The notes beneath the pieces are model-generated. The model was not told where the DNA came from. It was given only the letters and a program-made list of their open reading frames with translations, and ran no database searches. The translations under genes and the position numbers were made by a program. Shown piece by piece: positions 7,868-16,312 of a DNA stretch of 27,944 nt; position 1 is the stretch's first letter, and each line of letters starts with the position of its first letter. The DNA is from JBDLID01 sp039715055. Its GTDB lineage: Bacteria; Desulfobacterota; Desulfobulbia; Desulfobulbales; Desulfocapsaceae. Location: positions 1-27,944 of the forward strand of contig JBDLID010000031.1 of the NCBI GenBank assembly GCA_039715055.1, read 5' to 3'.

Positions 7868-9022
7868 TCAGGCCCGGGTGTATTCCTTATTCAACTCCTG
7901 CCCAACAACATTACGCTGGATCTGGTTGGTCCCTTCGTAGATCTGTAGAATTTTGGCATCACGCATCATCTTCTCCACCGGGTATTCACGCATGTAGCCG
8001 TAGCCTCCCATCACCTGGACCGCATTGGTGGAGACCTTCATGGCCATGTCAGTGGCAAAAACCTTGCACATGGAGGAAACCTTGGACATGTCCTTGGGAT
8101 GGGCATCGATATGTCTGGCGGCACCGTAAACGAGCGCTCGCGCAGCCTCCAGCTCAATGGCCATGTCGGCCAGCATATGCTGTACCGCCTGAAAGGCCAT
8201 GATCGGCTTGCCGAACTGCTCCCTCTGCTTGGCATAGGTCACTGCCTCATCAAGGCAGGCCTGCGCCAGTCCCAGACCAAGTGCCGCAATTCCAGGCCGG
8301 GAGGAGTCCAGTGTCTTCATGACGGTGATAAAACCTGTCCCTTTACGTCCGATGAGACGATCCTGGGGAATTCGGCAGTCCTTCATTATCAGCTCAGTGG
8401 TGGATGAGGCCCGGATACCCATCTTCTTTTCCTTGGGACCGCAGGAGAAACCTTCATCCCCTGTCTCAACGACAAACATTGAGGCCCCACGGGCACCTTT
8501 GGACCGATCGGTGATGGCTATCACCGTATAGATCTCTGCCTCACCGCCGTTGGTGATCCACTGCTTGGTGCCGTTGAGCACCCATTCGTCACCGTCAAGA
8601 ACCGCTGTGGTCTGGATACCGGAGGCATCGGAGCCTGCATTGGCCTCGGTGAGACCGAATGCGGCATATTTTTCACCAACAGCAACAGACGGCAGATATT
8701 TCTCCTTCATCTCGGATGATCCGGAGATCATAATGGGGTAGATACCCAGCGCACTTGCGGCAAAAGCTGTACCAACACCGATACACCCCCTTCCCAACTG
8801 CTCCAGTGCAAGGACGATGTCAAGACAGCCGCCGCCGAACCCACCGTACTCCTCGGGCAGCGGCACGCCGAAAAGGTCGGCCTGGGCCATGTCAGCAAGA
8901 ATATCACGGGGAAACTCATCCTTTTCGTCGAGTTCCGCCCGTTGCGGGATAATACGCTCGTCGGTGATCTGACGGGCGATATCCACAATCATCTCTTGTT
9001 CTTCCGTTAAAAAGTAATCCAC
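7868..9022 (-). CDS. Acyl-CoA dehydrogenase family flavoprotein
   Basis: This FAD enzyme of the short/medium-chain acyl-CoA dehydrogenase family introduces, or in reverse removes, an alpha-beta double bond of an acyl thioester. The protein has 384 residues. Visible features are FGLTEANAGSD (residues about 127-137), a substrate-loop WITNGG segment and the C-terminal IYEGTNQIQRN. The Glu in YEGT (about residue 363) matches the catalytic base, so the enzyme should be active. A GTG at 9020-9022 is the start, preceded by AGGAGAAGAGT. It lies between fabH and etfB in the lipid operon rather than in a degradation cluster. A biosynthetic role, acting on acyl-ACP or making a double bond, is inference. 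Confidence 0.93.
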   Translation of the reverse strand: MDYFLTEEQEMIVDIARQITDERIIPQRAELDEKDEFPRDILADMAQADLFGVPLPEEYGGFGGGCLDIVLALEQLGRGCIGVGTAFAASALGIYPIMISGSSEMKEKYLPSVAVGEKYAAFGLTEANAGSDASGIQTTAVLDGDEWVLNGTKQWITNGGEAEIYTVIAITDRSKGARGASMFVVETGDEGFSCGPKEKKMGIRASSTTELIMKDCRIPQDRLIGRKGTGFITVMKTLDSSRPGIAALGLGLAQACLDEAVTYAKQREQFGKPIMAFQAVQHMLADMAIELEAARALVYGAARHIDAHPKDMSKVSSMCKVFATDMAMKVSTNAVQVMGGYGYMREYPVEKMMRDAKILQIYEGTNQIQRNVVGQELNKEYTRA

Positions 9023-9124
9023 ACTCTTCTCCTGTTCACAGAAACTATATCAATGGAATCGAACCTGTTCATTCTTCCGGGATTCACCCTGATTCAACCA
9101 TGACCAATTCGGAATATCCGCCCC

Positions 9125-10099
9125 TTACCACTTCAGCAGGCCGGCGCCCCAGGTAAAACCACCACCAAATGAGCAGAGTAACATTGTATCACCGGTACGC
9201 ACCCTGCCTGTCCGCCTTACTTCATCCAGGGCAATGGGGATCGAAGCCGCCGATGTATTACCATATTTCTGCACATTTATGAATACTTTTTCTTTATTCA
9301 GACCCAGCCGCTCCAGCAGCTTGTTGAGGATACGGACATTCGCCTGGTGGGGGACCAGCAGGTCAATATCATCCATGGTCATATTCTCCCTTTCCAGGAG
9401 TTCAAAGATAGCACCCTCCATTGCCCTGACCGCATGCTTGAACACTTCTCTGCCTTCCATGATGATATGGGTACCGGGATTGTCTTCCTGCTCAAGGTCA
9501 GGATTGCAGCTGACAGGGGCATGCATATGAAGCAATCTCCAGAGCTCGCCGTCGGAGTAGAGGTTGGTGCCGATAACGCCGGAATCACTGTCGTTGTGAC
9601 CAAAAACAGCCGCACCGGCACCGTCGCCGAAAAGAATACAGGTGTTTCGATCAGACCAGTTAATCCGGCTTGTAAGGGTTTCCGCACCAATGATGAGAAT
9701 CTTCTGCGAGGGATCGCTGCGCACATAGCGATCGGCCAGGTCAAGGCCGTAAAGAAAGCCGGAACAGGCGGCGTTAATGTCATAGGCAAAAGCCCTGTTC
9801 AAGCCCAGCTCTTTCTGGACAAAACAGGCTGTGGACGGCATAAGCATATGGGAACTGATTGTCCCCACCACCACCAGGTCAATCTCCTCGGGAGCAACAC
9901 CGGCGTCTTCAAGAGCAATTTCTGCCGCACTTGAAGCCAGTCGATAGGTCTCCTCGCCTGGACCGGCAATGCGGCGGGTGGCGATTCCTGTTCTGGATTG
10001 TATCCACTCGTCACTGGTCTCAACGATCTTTTCCAGGTCATGGTTACTCAGAACCCGCTCGGGCAGACGGGAACCACTGCCGAGAATCACCGTTCCCAT
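9125..10099 (-). CDS. fabH: Beta-ketoacyl-ACP synthase III
   Basis: FabH starts fatty acid synthesis by condensing an acyl-CoA primer with malonyl-ACP. The protein has 324 residues. The triad is Cys112 (INAACSGFLYGL), His251 (VPHQANVRI) and Asn281 (KYGNTSAASIP), all intact. The start is the ATG at 10097-10099, whose A is shared with the last base of the plsX stop (TAATG), so the two are tightly coupled. plsX-fabH is a widely conserved pair. The downstream neighbour is the acyl-CoA dehydrogenase after about 100 bp without a gene. Confidence 0.97.
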   Translation of the reverse strand: MGTVILGSGSRLPERVLSNHDLEKIVETSDEWIQSRTGIATRRIAGPGEETYRLASSAAEIALEDAGVAPEEIDLVVVGTISSHMLMPSTACFVQKELGLNRAFAYDINAACSGFLYGLDLADRYVRSDPSQKILIIGAETLTSRINWSDRNTCILFGDGAGAAVFGHNDSDSGVIGTNLYSDGELWRLLHMHAPVSCNPDLEQEDNPGTHIIMEGREVFKHAVRAMEGAIFELLERENMTMDDIDLLVPHQANVRILNKLLERLGLNKEKVFINVQKYGNTSAASIPIALDEVRRTGRVRTGDTMLLCSFGGGFTWGAGLLKW

Positions 10100-11118
10100 T
10101 AGCTTGCCACCTCCATACCAACCTTATTATTGGAAAGATAACTGACTATTTTTTCATTGACGCCGGTATCAATCATCTGGGCCGCCTCAATCACCGCATT
10201 TTTGATGGCACAGGCATTTGACTTGCCATGACAGATGATCCCCACTCCATTGATGCCCAGAAGAGGCGCTCCGCCGTACTCGGCATAATCAACTTTTTTA
10301 CGGAAACGCTTAAAGGCAGGCCTTGCAAGCAGGTAGCCGACTTTGGCAGCCCAGGACTTGACCACCTCTTCCTTGACCATCTTCATTGCCGATTCAGCCA
10401 GCCCCTCTGATATCTTCAGACAGATATTACCGACAAAACCGTCACAGACAATGACATCCACATCACCCTGAAACACGTCTCTTCCTTCAACGTTGCCGAT
10501 GAAGTTGAGAGAGGATTCACTGAGCATGGCATGGGTCTCTTTCACCAGGCTGTTACCCTTGCCGGTCTCCTCGCCGATGGACAAAATTCCTACTTTGGGG
10601 CGCTCGATCTCAAAGACATGAGAAAAGGCCGTGGCCATCACTGCAAACTGATAGAGATGCCGGGCACGACAATCGACATTGGCGCCGACATCCATCATGA
10701 CAACCGGTTTTTTCAGTGTGGGAAAGGACGAGGCAATACCCGGTCGGGAAATACCCTTTATCCGTCCCATTTTTCTGACACCAGCGGCCATGGTTGCCCC
10801 GGAATTTCCGGCACTGACCACGGCACTGGCTTCACCTCTGCGGTGCAGATCAAAAGCGACCATGATGGAGGAATCCTTTTTCTTACGGATAGACTCCACC
10901 GGCGATTCCCCCATGGTCACAACCTGAGAGGCCGCTGCGATTTCGATTCTGGCAAGAATCGATGAACTCAGCTGAAGGGAATCCAGGTGTGATTTCAGGA
11001 CACCTTCGTCTCCAACCAGGGTCACCTGGAGATTCTGCTCTTTACAGGCAAGAACCGCCCCGGAGACCAGCTCTTGATGGCCATGGTCACCTCCCATGGC
11101 ATCCAGGGCGATTCGCAT
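10099..11118 (-). CDS. plsX: Phosphate acyltransferase PlsX
   Basis: PlsX makes acyl-phosphate from acyl-ACP, the donor for PlsY in phosphatidic acid synthesis; it is a peripheral membrane enzyme. The protein has 339 residues, the typical size. The N-terminus MRIALDAMGGDHG and the internal segments SAGNSGATMAAG (residues about 101-112) and DVGANVDC are diagnostic. The start is the ATG at 11116-11118, eight bases after the rpmF stop. The order YceD, rpmF, plsX, fabH is the classic conserved arrangement and probably links ribosome-related and membrane synthesis genes on one transcript. Confidence 0.97.
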   Translation of the reverse strand: MRIALDAMGGDHGHQELVSGAVLACKEQNLQVTLVGDEGVLKSHLDSLQLSSSILARIEIAAASQVVTMGESPVESIRKKKDSSIMVAFDLHRRGEASAVVSAGNSGATMAAGVRKMGRIKGISRPGIASSFPTLKKPVVMMDVGANVDCRARHLYQFAVMATAFSHVFEIERPKVGILSIGEETGKGNSLVKETHAMLSESSLNFIGNVEGRDVFQGDVDVIVCDGFVGNICLKISEGLAESAMKMVKEEVVKSWAAKVGYLLARPAFKRFRKKVDYAEYGGAPLLGINGVGIICHGKSNACAIKNAVIEAAQMIDTGVNEKIVSYLSNNKVGMEVAS

Positions 11119-11126
11119 GGTCGAAC

Positions 11127-11315
11127 CTATTCGATCTCAGTGTCCAGACTGAAAACGGTCCGTCCTTTATACGTTCCACAGCTGCCGCACAGACGATGAG
11201 GTTCCTTCACCTCACCGCACTCGGGACAGACGGCTACGGAAGGCGCGCTCAGGGCGTCATGTGATCTTCTCTTACGGGTTCGTGAACGTGAATGTCTACG
11301 TTTGGGTAAAGCCAT
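11127..11315 (-). CDS. rpmF: 50S ribosomal protein L32
   Basis: L32 is a small protein of the large ribosomal subunit. The N-terminus MALPKRRHSRSRTRKRR is typical, and the zinc-binding type is shown by CPECGEVKEPHRLCGSCG (two CxxC pairs). The open frame extends upstream to 11351, but the ATG at 11313-11315 has a strong GGAGG sequence and gives the conserved start, so I set the gene at 62 residues. It sits between the YceD-family gene and plsX. Confidence 0.96.
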   Translation of the reverse strand: MALPKRRHSRSRTRKRRSHDALSAPSVAVCPECGEVKEPHRLCGSCGTYKGRTVFSLDTEIE

Positions 11316-11454
11316 TGTTTCCTCCTGCAAAAAAACAATACGGGTCAGCAAATCTTAACAATCTGCACTCCGCACATATAGGTTACTGTTAGGTTGTTTC
11401 TGATTTCGGATAATCCGTCAGTATTTTCTTGTTCTTTGTTTAAATATTCAACAA

Positions 11455-11958
11455 TTATTTCAATTCGGCCAGCACACTGAAGGGTGACCGGGTCACCTCT
11501 TTTTCACAGCCGCAGCCCTTCTCGTTGAGATCTGCTCCACATCGGAAGCAAAGTCCTTTACAATCTTCTCTACACAGTGATCGGCCGCTGTCCACAAGCA
11601 TAACCAGCTGCTCTTCTATAAGCTCATCAACATTGAGCAGCGGTGCCTCAAGATAGACGGTGTCACATTCTTCAAGGCTGCATTCGACCTCTCCCGCAAG
11701 CCTGCCCTGAGCCTCCAGACGCAGTTGGGAGGAAAATTCCACCAGGTCATTTTTATTAAACAAGCCGCTGCAACGATCGCAACAACAGTGACGCTCTATC
11801 TGCAGTTCACCGCTAAAGCGGAAAACTGCCTTGCTTTGGCGAACAATAAAAATCCTGCCCTGCCACTGCCCGTCAAAAGCAATGAAAAAATCCGCATCAC
11901 GGATTTTCTTTTCAAATGGTGCAGAACCTATTGTTGTTAGATCAATCTCCACGACCAT
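11455..11958 (-). CDS. YceD/DUF177 family protein (23S rRNA accumulation protein family)
   Basis: The 167-residue protein belongs to the YceD/DUF177 family, usually found directly upstream of rpmF and implicated in 23S rRNA accumulation. The recognition rests on gene position plus cysteine pattern: CDRCSGLF near residues 59-66 and a C-terminal CREDCKGLCFRCG...CGC cluster that probably binds zinc. An EEQLVMLVDSG segment before the cysteines is also typical. The start is the ATG at 11956-11958. It is the first gene of the lipid operon; the promoter should lie between here and the terminator at 12131-12172, but no clear -35/-10 was recognised. Its biochemical function is not established. Confidence 0.88.
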   Translation of the reverse strand: MVVEIDLTTIGSAPFEKKIRDADFFIAFDGQWQGRIFIVRQSKAVFRFSGELQIERHCCCDRCSGLFNKNDLVEFSSQLRLEAQGRLAGEVECSLEECDTVYLEAPLLNVDELIEEQLVMLVDSGRSLCREDCKGLCFRCGADLNEKGCGCEKEVTRSPFSVLAELK

Positions 11959-12130
11959 TCACTCCGACAAATCAGACAGACTGACAGCACGAAAAATAGA
12001 AAAATTTAATCAATTTCCCTCAGGAAGGCCAGAAAAAAATGAAAAATCGGAAAATTTCAGGCTAACAGCTCGGTGAGACGGAACAAATTAAAAGAGATAA
12101 TTTAAAGATAATTCGGCAACAACATCAAAA

Positions 12131-12172
12131 AAGAAAACCCGCGCCCTGTCTCGACGAACAGGGCGCGGGTTT
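12131..12172 (-). terminator. Strong intrinsic terminator after mlaC
   Basis: Arms 12135-12149 and 12158-12172 form a perfect 15-bp GC-rich stem (AAACCCGCGCCCTGT with its complement) and an 8-nt loop. On the minus strand it is followed by a T-rich stretch (TTTTCTTTTTT counted from the stem end). It separates the mla transcript from the YceD-rpmF-fab operon. Confidence 0.93.
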
Positions 12173-12194
12173 CTGATTATGCGGTATTTTTTGG

Positions 12195-12797
12195 TTATTG
12201 AAAGGATTTGTTCTTTTTTTCAAGTTCCTTGATCAGCCCCTGGAAATCATTGCGCTTGAGGATCGATTTGAACTGTTCACGATAGTTCTTGATCAAACCG
12301 ATACCTTCGATCTTTAGGTCGTAGACCATCCAGTCGCCGCCCTTGTCAATCATGATATAATTTACCGGCAGTCCCTTGGTCTGTCCAGGGACAATGGTGG
12401 TGACCATTGCCCTGTCACCCTTGATCTTTTCATCGAGATACTGAATCTGCTCTCCCCCATAGGCCTCCAGCTTTCCAATATAGACATTTTCCAGAAGCTT
12501 AGTGAACTGCTCAATAAAACGACCCTGGTCAACCGCGGACAGATCAAGCCAGGTCCGGCCGAGAACACGCCTGGACATCTCTTCAAAGTCAAATCCTTTA
12601 TCGACATGGGCCATGATTTTCTGCCGTCGTACATTTTTCCGCCCCTCCCCTTTGAAACTGTCATCAATAATTACATCAATGATCGACTGCAGGGTCGGCT
12701 TCAGCTGTCCGGTCGGGCTTGTCACTGCCCAGACGACAGAAACCAGAGAAAAAACTATTGCACAGGTCAGGACTGTTATTCTTTGTCTATTATTCAT
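12195..12797 (-). CDS. mlaC: Phospholipid-binding protein MlaC (Ttg2D family)
   Basis: MlaC is the periplasmic shuttle that moves phospholipids between the outer-membrane MlaA complex and the inner-membrane MlaFEDB transporter. The protein has 200 residues with an N-terminal signal peptide (hydrophobic core about residues 7-24, likely cleavage after VWA). The family segments FEEMSRRVLGRTW and DWMVYDLKIEGIGLIKNYREQF are visible. The start is the ATG at 12795-12797, preceded by AGGAAGG. It overlaps the end of mlaA by eight bases. A strong terminator follows. The transporter genes mlaFEDB are not in this window. Confidence 0.94.
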   Translation of the reverse strand: MNNRQRITVLTCAIVFSLVSVVWAVTSPTGQLKPTLQSIIDVIIDDSFKGEGRKNVRRQKIMAHVDKGFDFEEMSRRVLGRTWLDLSAVDQGRFIEQFTKLLENVYIGKLEAYGGEQIQYLDEKIKGDRAMVTTIVPGQTKGLPVNYIMIDKGGDWMVYDLKIEGIGLIKNYREQFKSILKRNDFQGLIKELEKKNKSFQ

Positions 12798-13626
12798 ATT
12801 TACCTTCCTGGTCCATCAGTGGCTGTGGGTGCCCGTCAGCGGCCTGATCCCCTGAAATCAGTTTCACCCGATAATCAAAATAAGCCTCGCGCATGGAAAC
12901 ATACGGGTCAAGGGCGTAACTCTTCAACTCTTCATACACATTGGGGTTCAGGGACAGATTATTAACCTGCCGGCCGGTGTAAAAGGCTATGTTGGCTACC
13001 ATGTTTCCGTCGTTGAAATGGCCCACCGGATGCATATAACTGTCTCCGGCAAACCCCACAATATCCCTCAGGTTGGAAGGTCCGAACACCGGCAGACAGA
13101 GATAGGCCCCCTCACCAACCCCCCAGACCCCAAGAGTCTGGCCCAAATCGCCGGGACGCGGTTTTAACCCGAACTCCTGCGAGGCCACATCCCCAAAACC
13201 ATAGACGCCCAGGGTGGAATTAATTACAAATCGGGACAGCACGGCCCCGGCATCGACGAAATCCCCCTGCAACAGGTTGTTGACCAGGCGGATCGGCGAT
13301 GCCAGATTATAAAAAAAATTACCGAAACAGGTCCGGAACTCCCTGGGTACGACAATAGAGTAAAAACGGTTGACCGGCTTTAATATTAAATAGTACAGGT
13401 TGTCATTGAATTCAAAAAAAAACCTGTTCATCGGCTCAAGCGGGTCAAAGACCGTCTCAGCCCCCCCCACGTTCCCTCCTTCGTCACCAAAGGGATCGTC
13501 GTCAAGCCAGTCCGGCTCCTCCATGCTTCCGGCCTCTGTCGCTGCAGAACAGTACTGTGCCCCACCTGTAACCAGGCAAATCAGACTAAAAACCAGTAAA
13601 ATTCGTTTAATCACGAAGCCGTTCAA
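12790..13626 (-). CDS. mlaA: Outer-membrane lipid asymmetry protein MlaA (VacJ family)
   Basis: MlaA removes misplaced phospholipids from the outer leaflet of the outer membrane and passes them to MlaC. The diagnostic segment FDPLEPMNRFFFEFND lies in the first quarter, followed by the NNLLQGD and GVYGFGDVA regions typical of VacJ. An N-terminal hydrophobic signal (VIKRILLVFSLICLVTGG) is present. I see no clear lipobox cysteine, although many family members are lipoproteins. The frame is open from a TTG at 13665, but a second TTG at 13624-13626 has AGGAG eight bases upstream and places the signal correctly, so I prefer it. The gene overlaps mlaC and lies 171 bp after yejE. Confidence 0.92.
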   Translation of the reverse strand: MNGFVIKRILLVFSLICLVTGGAQYCSAATEAGSMEEPDWLDDDPFGDEGGNVGGAETVFDPLEPMNRFFFEFNDNLYYLILKPVNRFYSIVVPREFRTCFGNFFYNLASPIRLVNNLLQGDFVDAGAVLSRFVINSTLGVYGFGDVASQEFGLKPRPGDLGQTLGVWGVGEGAYLCLPVFGPSNLRDIVGFAGDSYMHPVGHFNDGNMVANIAFYTGRQVNNLSLNPNVYEELKSYALDPYVSMREAYFDYRVKLISGDQAADGHPQPLMDQEGKYE

Positions 13627-13797
13627 ATTTCCAAACTCCTGTAAGGGAAATCTCCCGAAAAACAAACACCAGCCAGTTATTTTTCATGCAATTAACTGAA
13701 TATGCAACTAATTCTTAACAGATAATGATAGACCAGAAACCTGGAAAGTCAACTTTTCTTGGACCGCTTACCCAACATTTCTCTTCCCTGGGCCCAA

Positions 13798-14838
13798 TTA
13801 ACCGGCCTTGCGCGGATCAAAGGTTTCCCGCAGGGCCTCACCGATAAAAATAAGCAGCACCAGAGTGCCGACCAGAACCGCAAACGTAGACAGCGACAAC
13901 CACCATGCGTCGATATTGGCCTTGCCCTGAGCGAGAAGCTCTCCCAGGCTGGGAGTTGACGGCGGAACACCAAGCCCAAGAAAATCAAGACTGGTCAGGG
14001 CGAGAATGGAGGCCGACATGCGAAACGGCAGAAAGGTGATCACAGGCGTCATGCCGTTAGGCAGGAGATGACGATACATAATGGTGAAATTGGAGACACC
14101 AAGCGCCTTTGCCGCCTTGACGTACTCCATATTTCGCCCCTTTAAAAATTCTGCCCTGACATAGTCGGACAGCCCCATCCAGGAAAAGAGCGACAGCAGG
14201 ATCAGCAGAAGAAGAATGGATGGATTGAAGATGGAGGCAAAGATAATGAGCAGGTACAGCTCGGGCATGGCCCCCCATATTTCGATAAAACGTTGAAAAA
14301 TGAGATCGGTACGCCCACCGAAATAGCCCTGCACAGCACCGGCGACAATGCCGACAACAGTTCCCACCAGGGTCAGTACCAGGCCAAACAGAATAGAGAG
14401 CCGGAAGCCGTAAAGCAGCCGGGCAAATACATCACGGCCGCGATCATCGGTGCCGAGAATATTATCACCGGTGGGAGGCGACGGCACCGGACCGTCGATC
14501 TCAAGATTGATGGTGTTAAAGCTGTGGTGGTTGGGCGGAAACCAGGCCCTGTTATTTCCCGCGGTGATCAGTTCGAGGATATAGGGGTCACGGTAGTCGG
14601 CCTCGGTTTCAAAATCCCCGCCGAAAGTGGTCTCCGGATACTCGCGCACCAGGGGAAAATAGGGTTTCCCCTCATAGACGACGAGAAAAGGAACATCGTT
14701 GCTGATCAGTTCGGCAAACAGGCTGAGAACAAAGAGAAATGAGAAAATCAGTAGACTGTAAAATCCTCTCCTGTTGCGACGAAAGCGACGCCATCGCCTT
14801 CCCGCAAGGCTGACCGGTTTATTGCTCGATGGACTCAA
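13798..14838 (-). CDS. yejE: Oligopeptide-type ABC transporter permease, YejE-like
   Basis: This inner-membrane permease subunit belongs to the DppC/OppC class and resembles YejE of the Yej peptide (microcin C) importer. About 347-353 residues. An N-terminal membrane segment (about residues 33-50 of the longest frame) is followed by a large periplasmic insert with the LGTDDRGRDVFARLLYG motif. The EAA loop reads AAKALGVSNFTIMYRHLLPN, and the C-terminus ends ALRETFDPRK. Start codons are unusual: the longest frame starts at TTG 14859, and a TTG at 14836-14838 follows GAGGA and is my choice. Both overlap the end of yejB. Substrate-binding (yejA) and ATPase (yejF) genes are not in the window. Confidence 0.88.
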   Translation of the reverse strand: MSPSSNKPVSLAGRRWRRFRRNRRGFYSLLIFSFLFVLSLFAELISNDVPFLVVYEGKPYFPLVREYPETTFGGDFETEADYRDPYILELITAGNNRAWFPPNHHSFNTINLEIDGPVPSPPTGDNILGTDDRGRDVFARLLYGFRLSILFGLVLTLVGTVVGIVAGAVQGYFGGRTDLIFQRFIEIWGAMPELYLLIIFASIFNPSILLLLILLSLFSWMGLSDYVRAEFLKGRNMEYVKAAKALGVSNFTIMYRHLLPNGMTPVITFLPFRMSASILALTSLDFLGLGVPPSTPSLGELLAQGKANIDAWWLSLSTFAVLVGTLVLLIFIGEALRETFDPRKAG

Positions 14839-15871
14839 AACTGATCCTCGGGTCGACAATGACGTAACTGAGATCGGACAGCAGCCTGGAAATCAGGCCG
14901 ATGATGGTAAAAAAGTAGAGGGTGCCGAGCACCACCGGGTAATCCCTGTTGAGCACCGACTGATAGGCCAGAAGGCCCATGCCGTCCAGGGAAAAAATGG
15001 TTTCGATAAGGAGGCTGCCGGTGAAAAAGGCGGCAATGAAATAACCGGGAAAACCGGTGATAATAGGGATGATGGCATTGCGGAAAACGTGCTTGTAAAG
15101 AACCTGTTTCTCAGACAGCCCCTTGGCTCTTGCCGTCAGCACATACTGCTTACGGATCTCCTCGAGAAAGGAATTTTTGGTCAGCATGGTCATCACCGCA
15201 AGACTGGAGACAGCCCCGGCACTGATCGGCAACACCATATGCCACAGGTAGTCGAGCACTTTGGCAACCAGCCCAAGCTCCTGCCAGTTGTCTGAAACCA
15301 GGCCGCGCAGGGGGAAAATATTGAAAAAGCTCCCCCCTCCAAAGAGGACGATGAGGGCAATGGCCAGGACAAAGCCCGGAACGGCATAGCCGATGAGAAT
15401 TGCCGTTGAACTGATCACATCAAAACGGGAACCGTCCCGAACCGCCTTGGAGATCCCCAGGGGAATGCAGACTCCGTAGACGATCACAAAGCTCCACAGG
15501 CCAAGCGACATGGACACCGGCATTCTGGAAATGACCAGCTGCACCACGCTGGACTGGTAGTAATAGGAGGAACCGAAGTCAAAGACCAGATAGTTTTTCA
15601 TCATGGTCAGAAAGCGGATCACAGGCGGTTTGTCAAAACCGTACAATTTTTTCAGCTCCTCCAGCCGTTCACCGTCAAGGCCCGAGTCACCCCGATAAAG
15701 TGATGACGCACCACCGCCAACCTCACCGGCCTTTGAATGGCCTTCCACCTCGGCAACCAGTTTCTCCACCGGGCCGCCGGGAACAAACTGGGTGACGACA
15801 AAGGTGATGAGCATCACCCCGAATAGAGTCGGGATCATGAGAAGAATTCGTTTGAGAATATAGTAGAGCAT
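14819..15871 (-). CDS. yejB: Oligopeptide-type ABC transporter permease, YejB-like
   Basis: This is the partner permease of the DppB/OppB class. The 350-residue protein has about six membrane segments, starting with residues 9-29. The segments FDFGSSYYYQSSVVQLV, LGISKAVRDGSRFD and FVLAIALIVLFGGGS resemble YejB closely. The EAA loop is TARAKGLSEKQVLYKHVFRNA, near residues 245-265. The start is the ATG at 15869-15871. It is the first gene of the minus-strand yejB-yejE-mlaA-mlaC series and diverges from rnd across a 441-bp gap. Peptide specificity is inferred only from family resemblance. Confidence 0.9.
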   Translation of the reverse strand: MLYYILKRILLMIPTLFGVMLITFVVTQFVPGGPVEKLVAEVEGHSKAGEVGGGASSLYRGDSGLDGERLEELKKLYGFDKPPVIRFLTMMKNYLVFDFGSSYYYQSSVVQLVISRMPVSMSLGLWSFVIVYGVCIPLGISKAVRDGSRFDVISSTAILIGYAVPGFVLAIALIVLFGGGSFFNIFPLRGLVSDNWQELGLVAKVLDYLWHMVLPISAGAVSSLAVMTMLTKNSFLEEIRKQYVLTARAKGLSEKQVLYKHVFRNAIIPIITGFPGYFIAAFFTGSLLIETIFSLDGMGLLAYQSVLNRDYPVVLGTLYFFTIIGLISRLLSDLSYVIVDPRISFESIEQ

Positions 15872-16124
15872 CCGGGCTTTTCAAACAAAGGGTTCAATAA
15901 CTATTAAGCGGGCACTGGATCAATTCTGCCAGTGCTCTGTACAATAAAATAATTCTTGTCTTTTTCCACCTGTTATGGCTTGTTTGATTGTGGTGTTGAT
16001 ACTGGTGTGACAATGATTATCACTGGCCTGAAACAATCACTAATCCGACTGAAAATATCGTACCTTGTCATATTACGCAATATTTTACAGTCAACTATTG
16101 TTTATATTATTGAATATCAAGGGT
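15872..16124. other. AT-rich divergent intergenic region (left part)
   Basis: This gap lies between the divergent yejB and rnd genes and should carry the yejB promoter. It is clearly more AT-rich than the flanking genes, especially from 16000 onward. A 69-codon frame at 15956-16165 has no recognisable start signal or family features and runs into the inverted repeat, so I do not call it a gene. No tRNA, terminator or clear promoter consensus was recognised. Confidence 0.5.
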
Positions 16125-16257
16125 ACCTTGAAAAATTAGAATTTTTGTTCAAAATCGAGGCATGAGAAAAATTTTACCACAGGCATATAGGTAATATTCC
16201 GAGAATAAAATTTTTCTCATAACGAAGCGTTTGAGCAAAAAGGCGATTTTTCAAGGT
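16125..16257. repeat. Imperfect long inverted repeat upstream of rnd (possible miniature element)
   Basis: The outer arms ACCTTGAAAAAT (16125-16136) and ATTTTTCAAGGT (16246-16257) are perfect 12-bp complements. The inner arms TGAGAAAAATTTTA (16163-16176) and TAAAATTTTTCTCA (16206-16219) are perfect 14-bp complements. The intervening 26 bases on each side also pair in part (TTTTTG with CAAAAA, TTCAAA with TTTGAG). Together they make a cruciform or hairpin with arms of about 52 bases and a 29-base loop, ending about 55 bp before the rnd start. No transposase is present. It may be a non-autonomous miniature element or a structured leader. Confidence 0.65.
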
Positions 16258-16312
16258 GGCCTCAAGAAAATCAGGACACAGAGGGATGCCTTGTTAACGG
16301 CATCATGGACGG

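Noticed and set aside
15956..16165. Possible small gene of 69 codons in the divergent gap
   Set aside because: No ribosome-binding sequence, AT-rich with low complexity, and its end runs into the inverted repeat.
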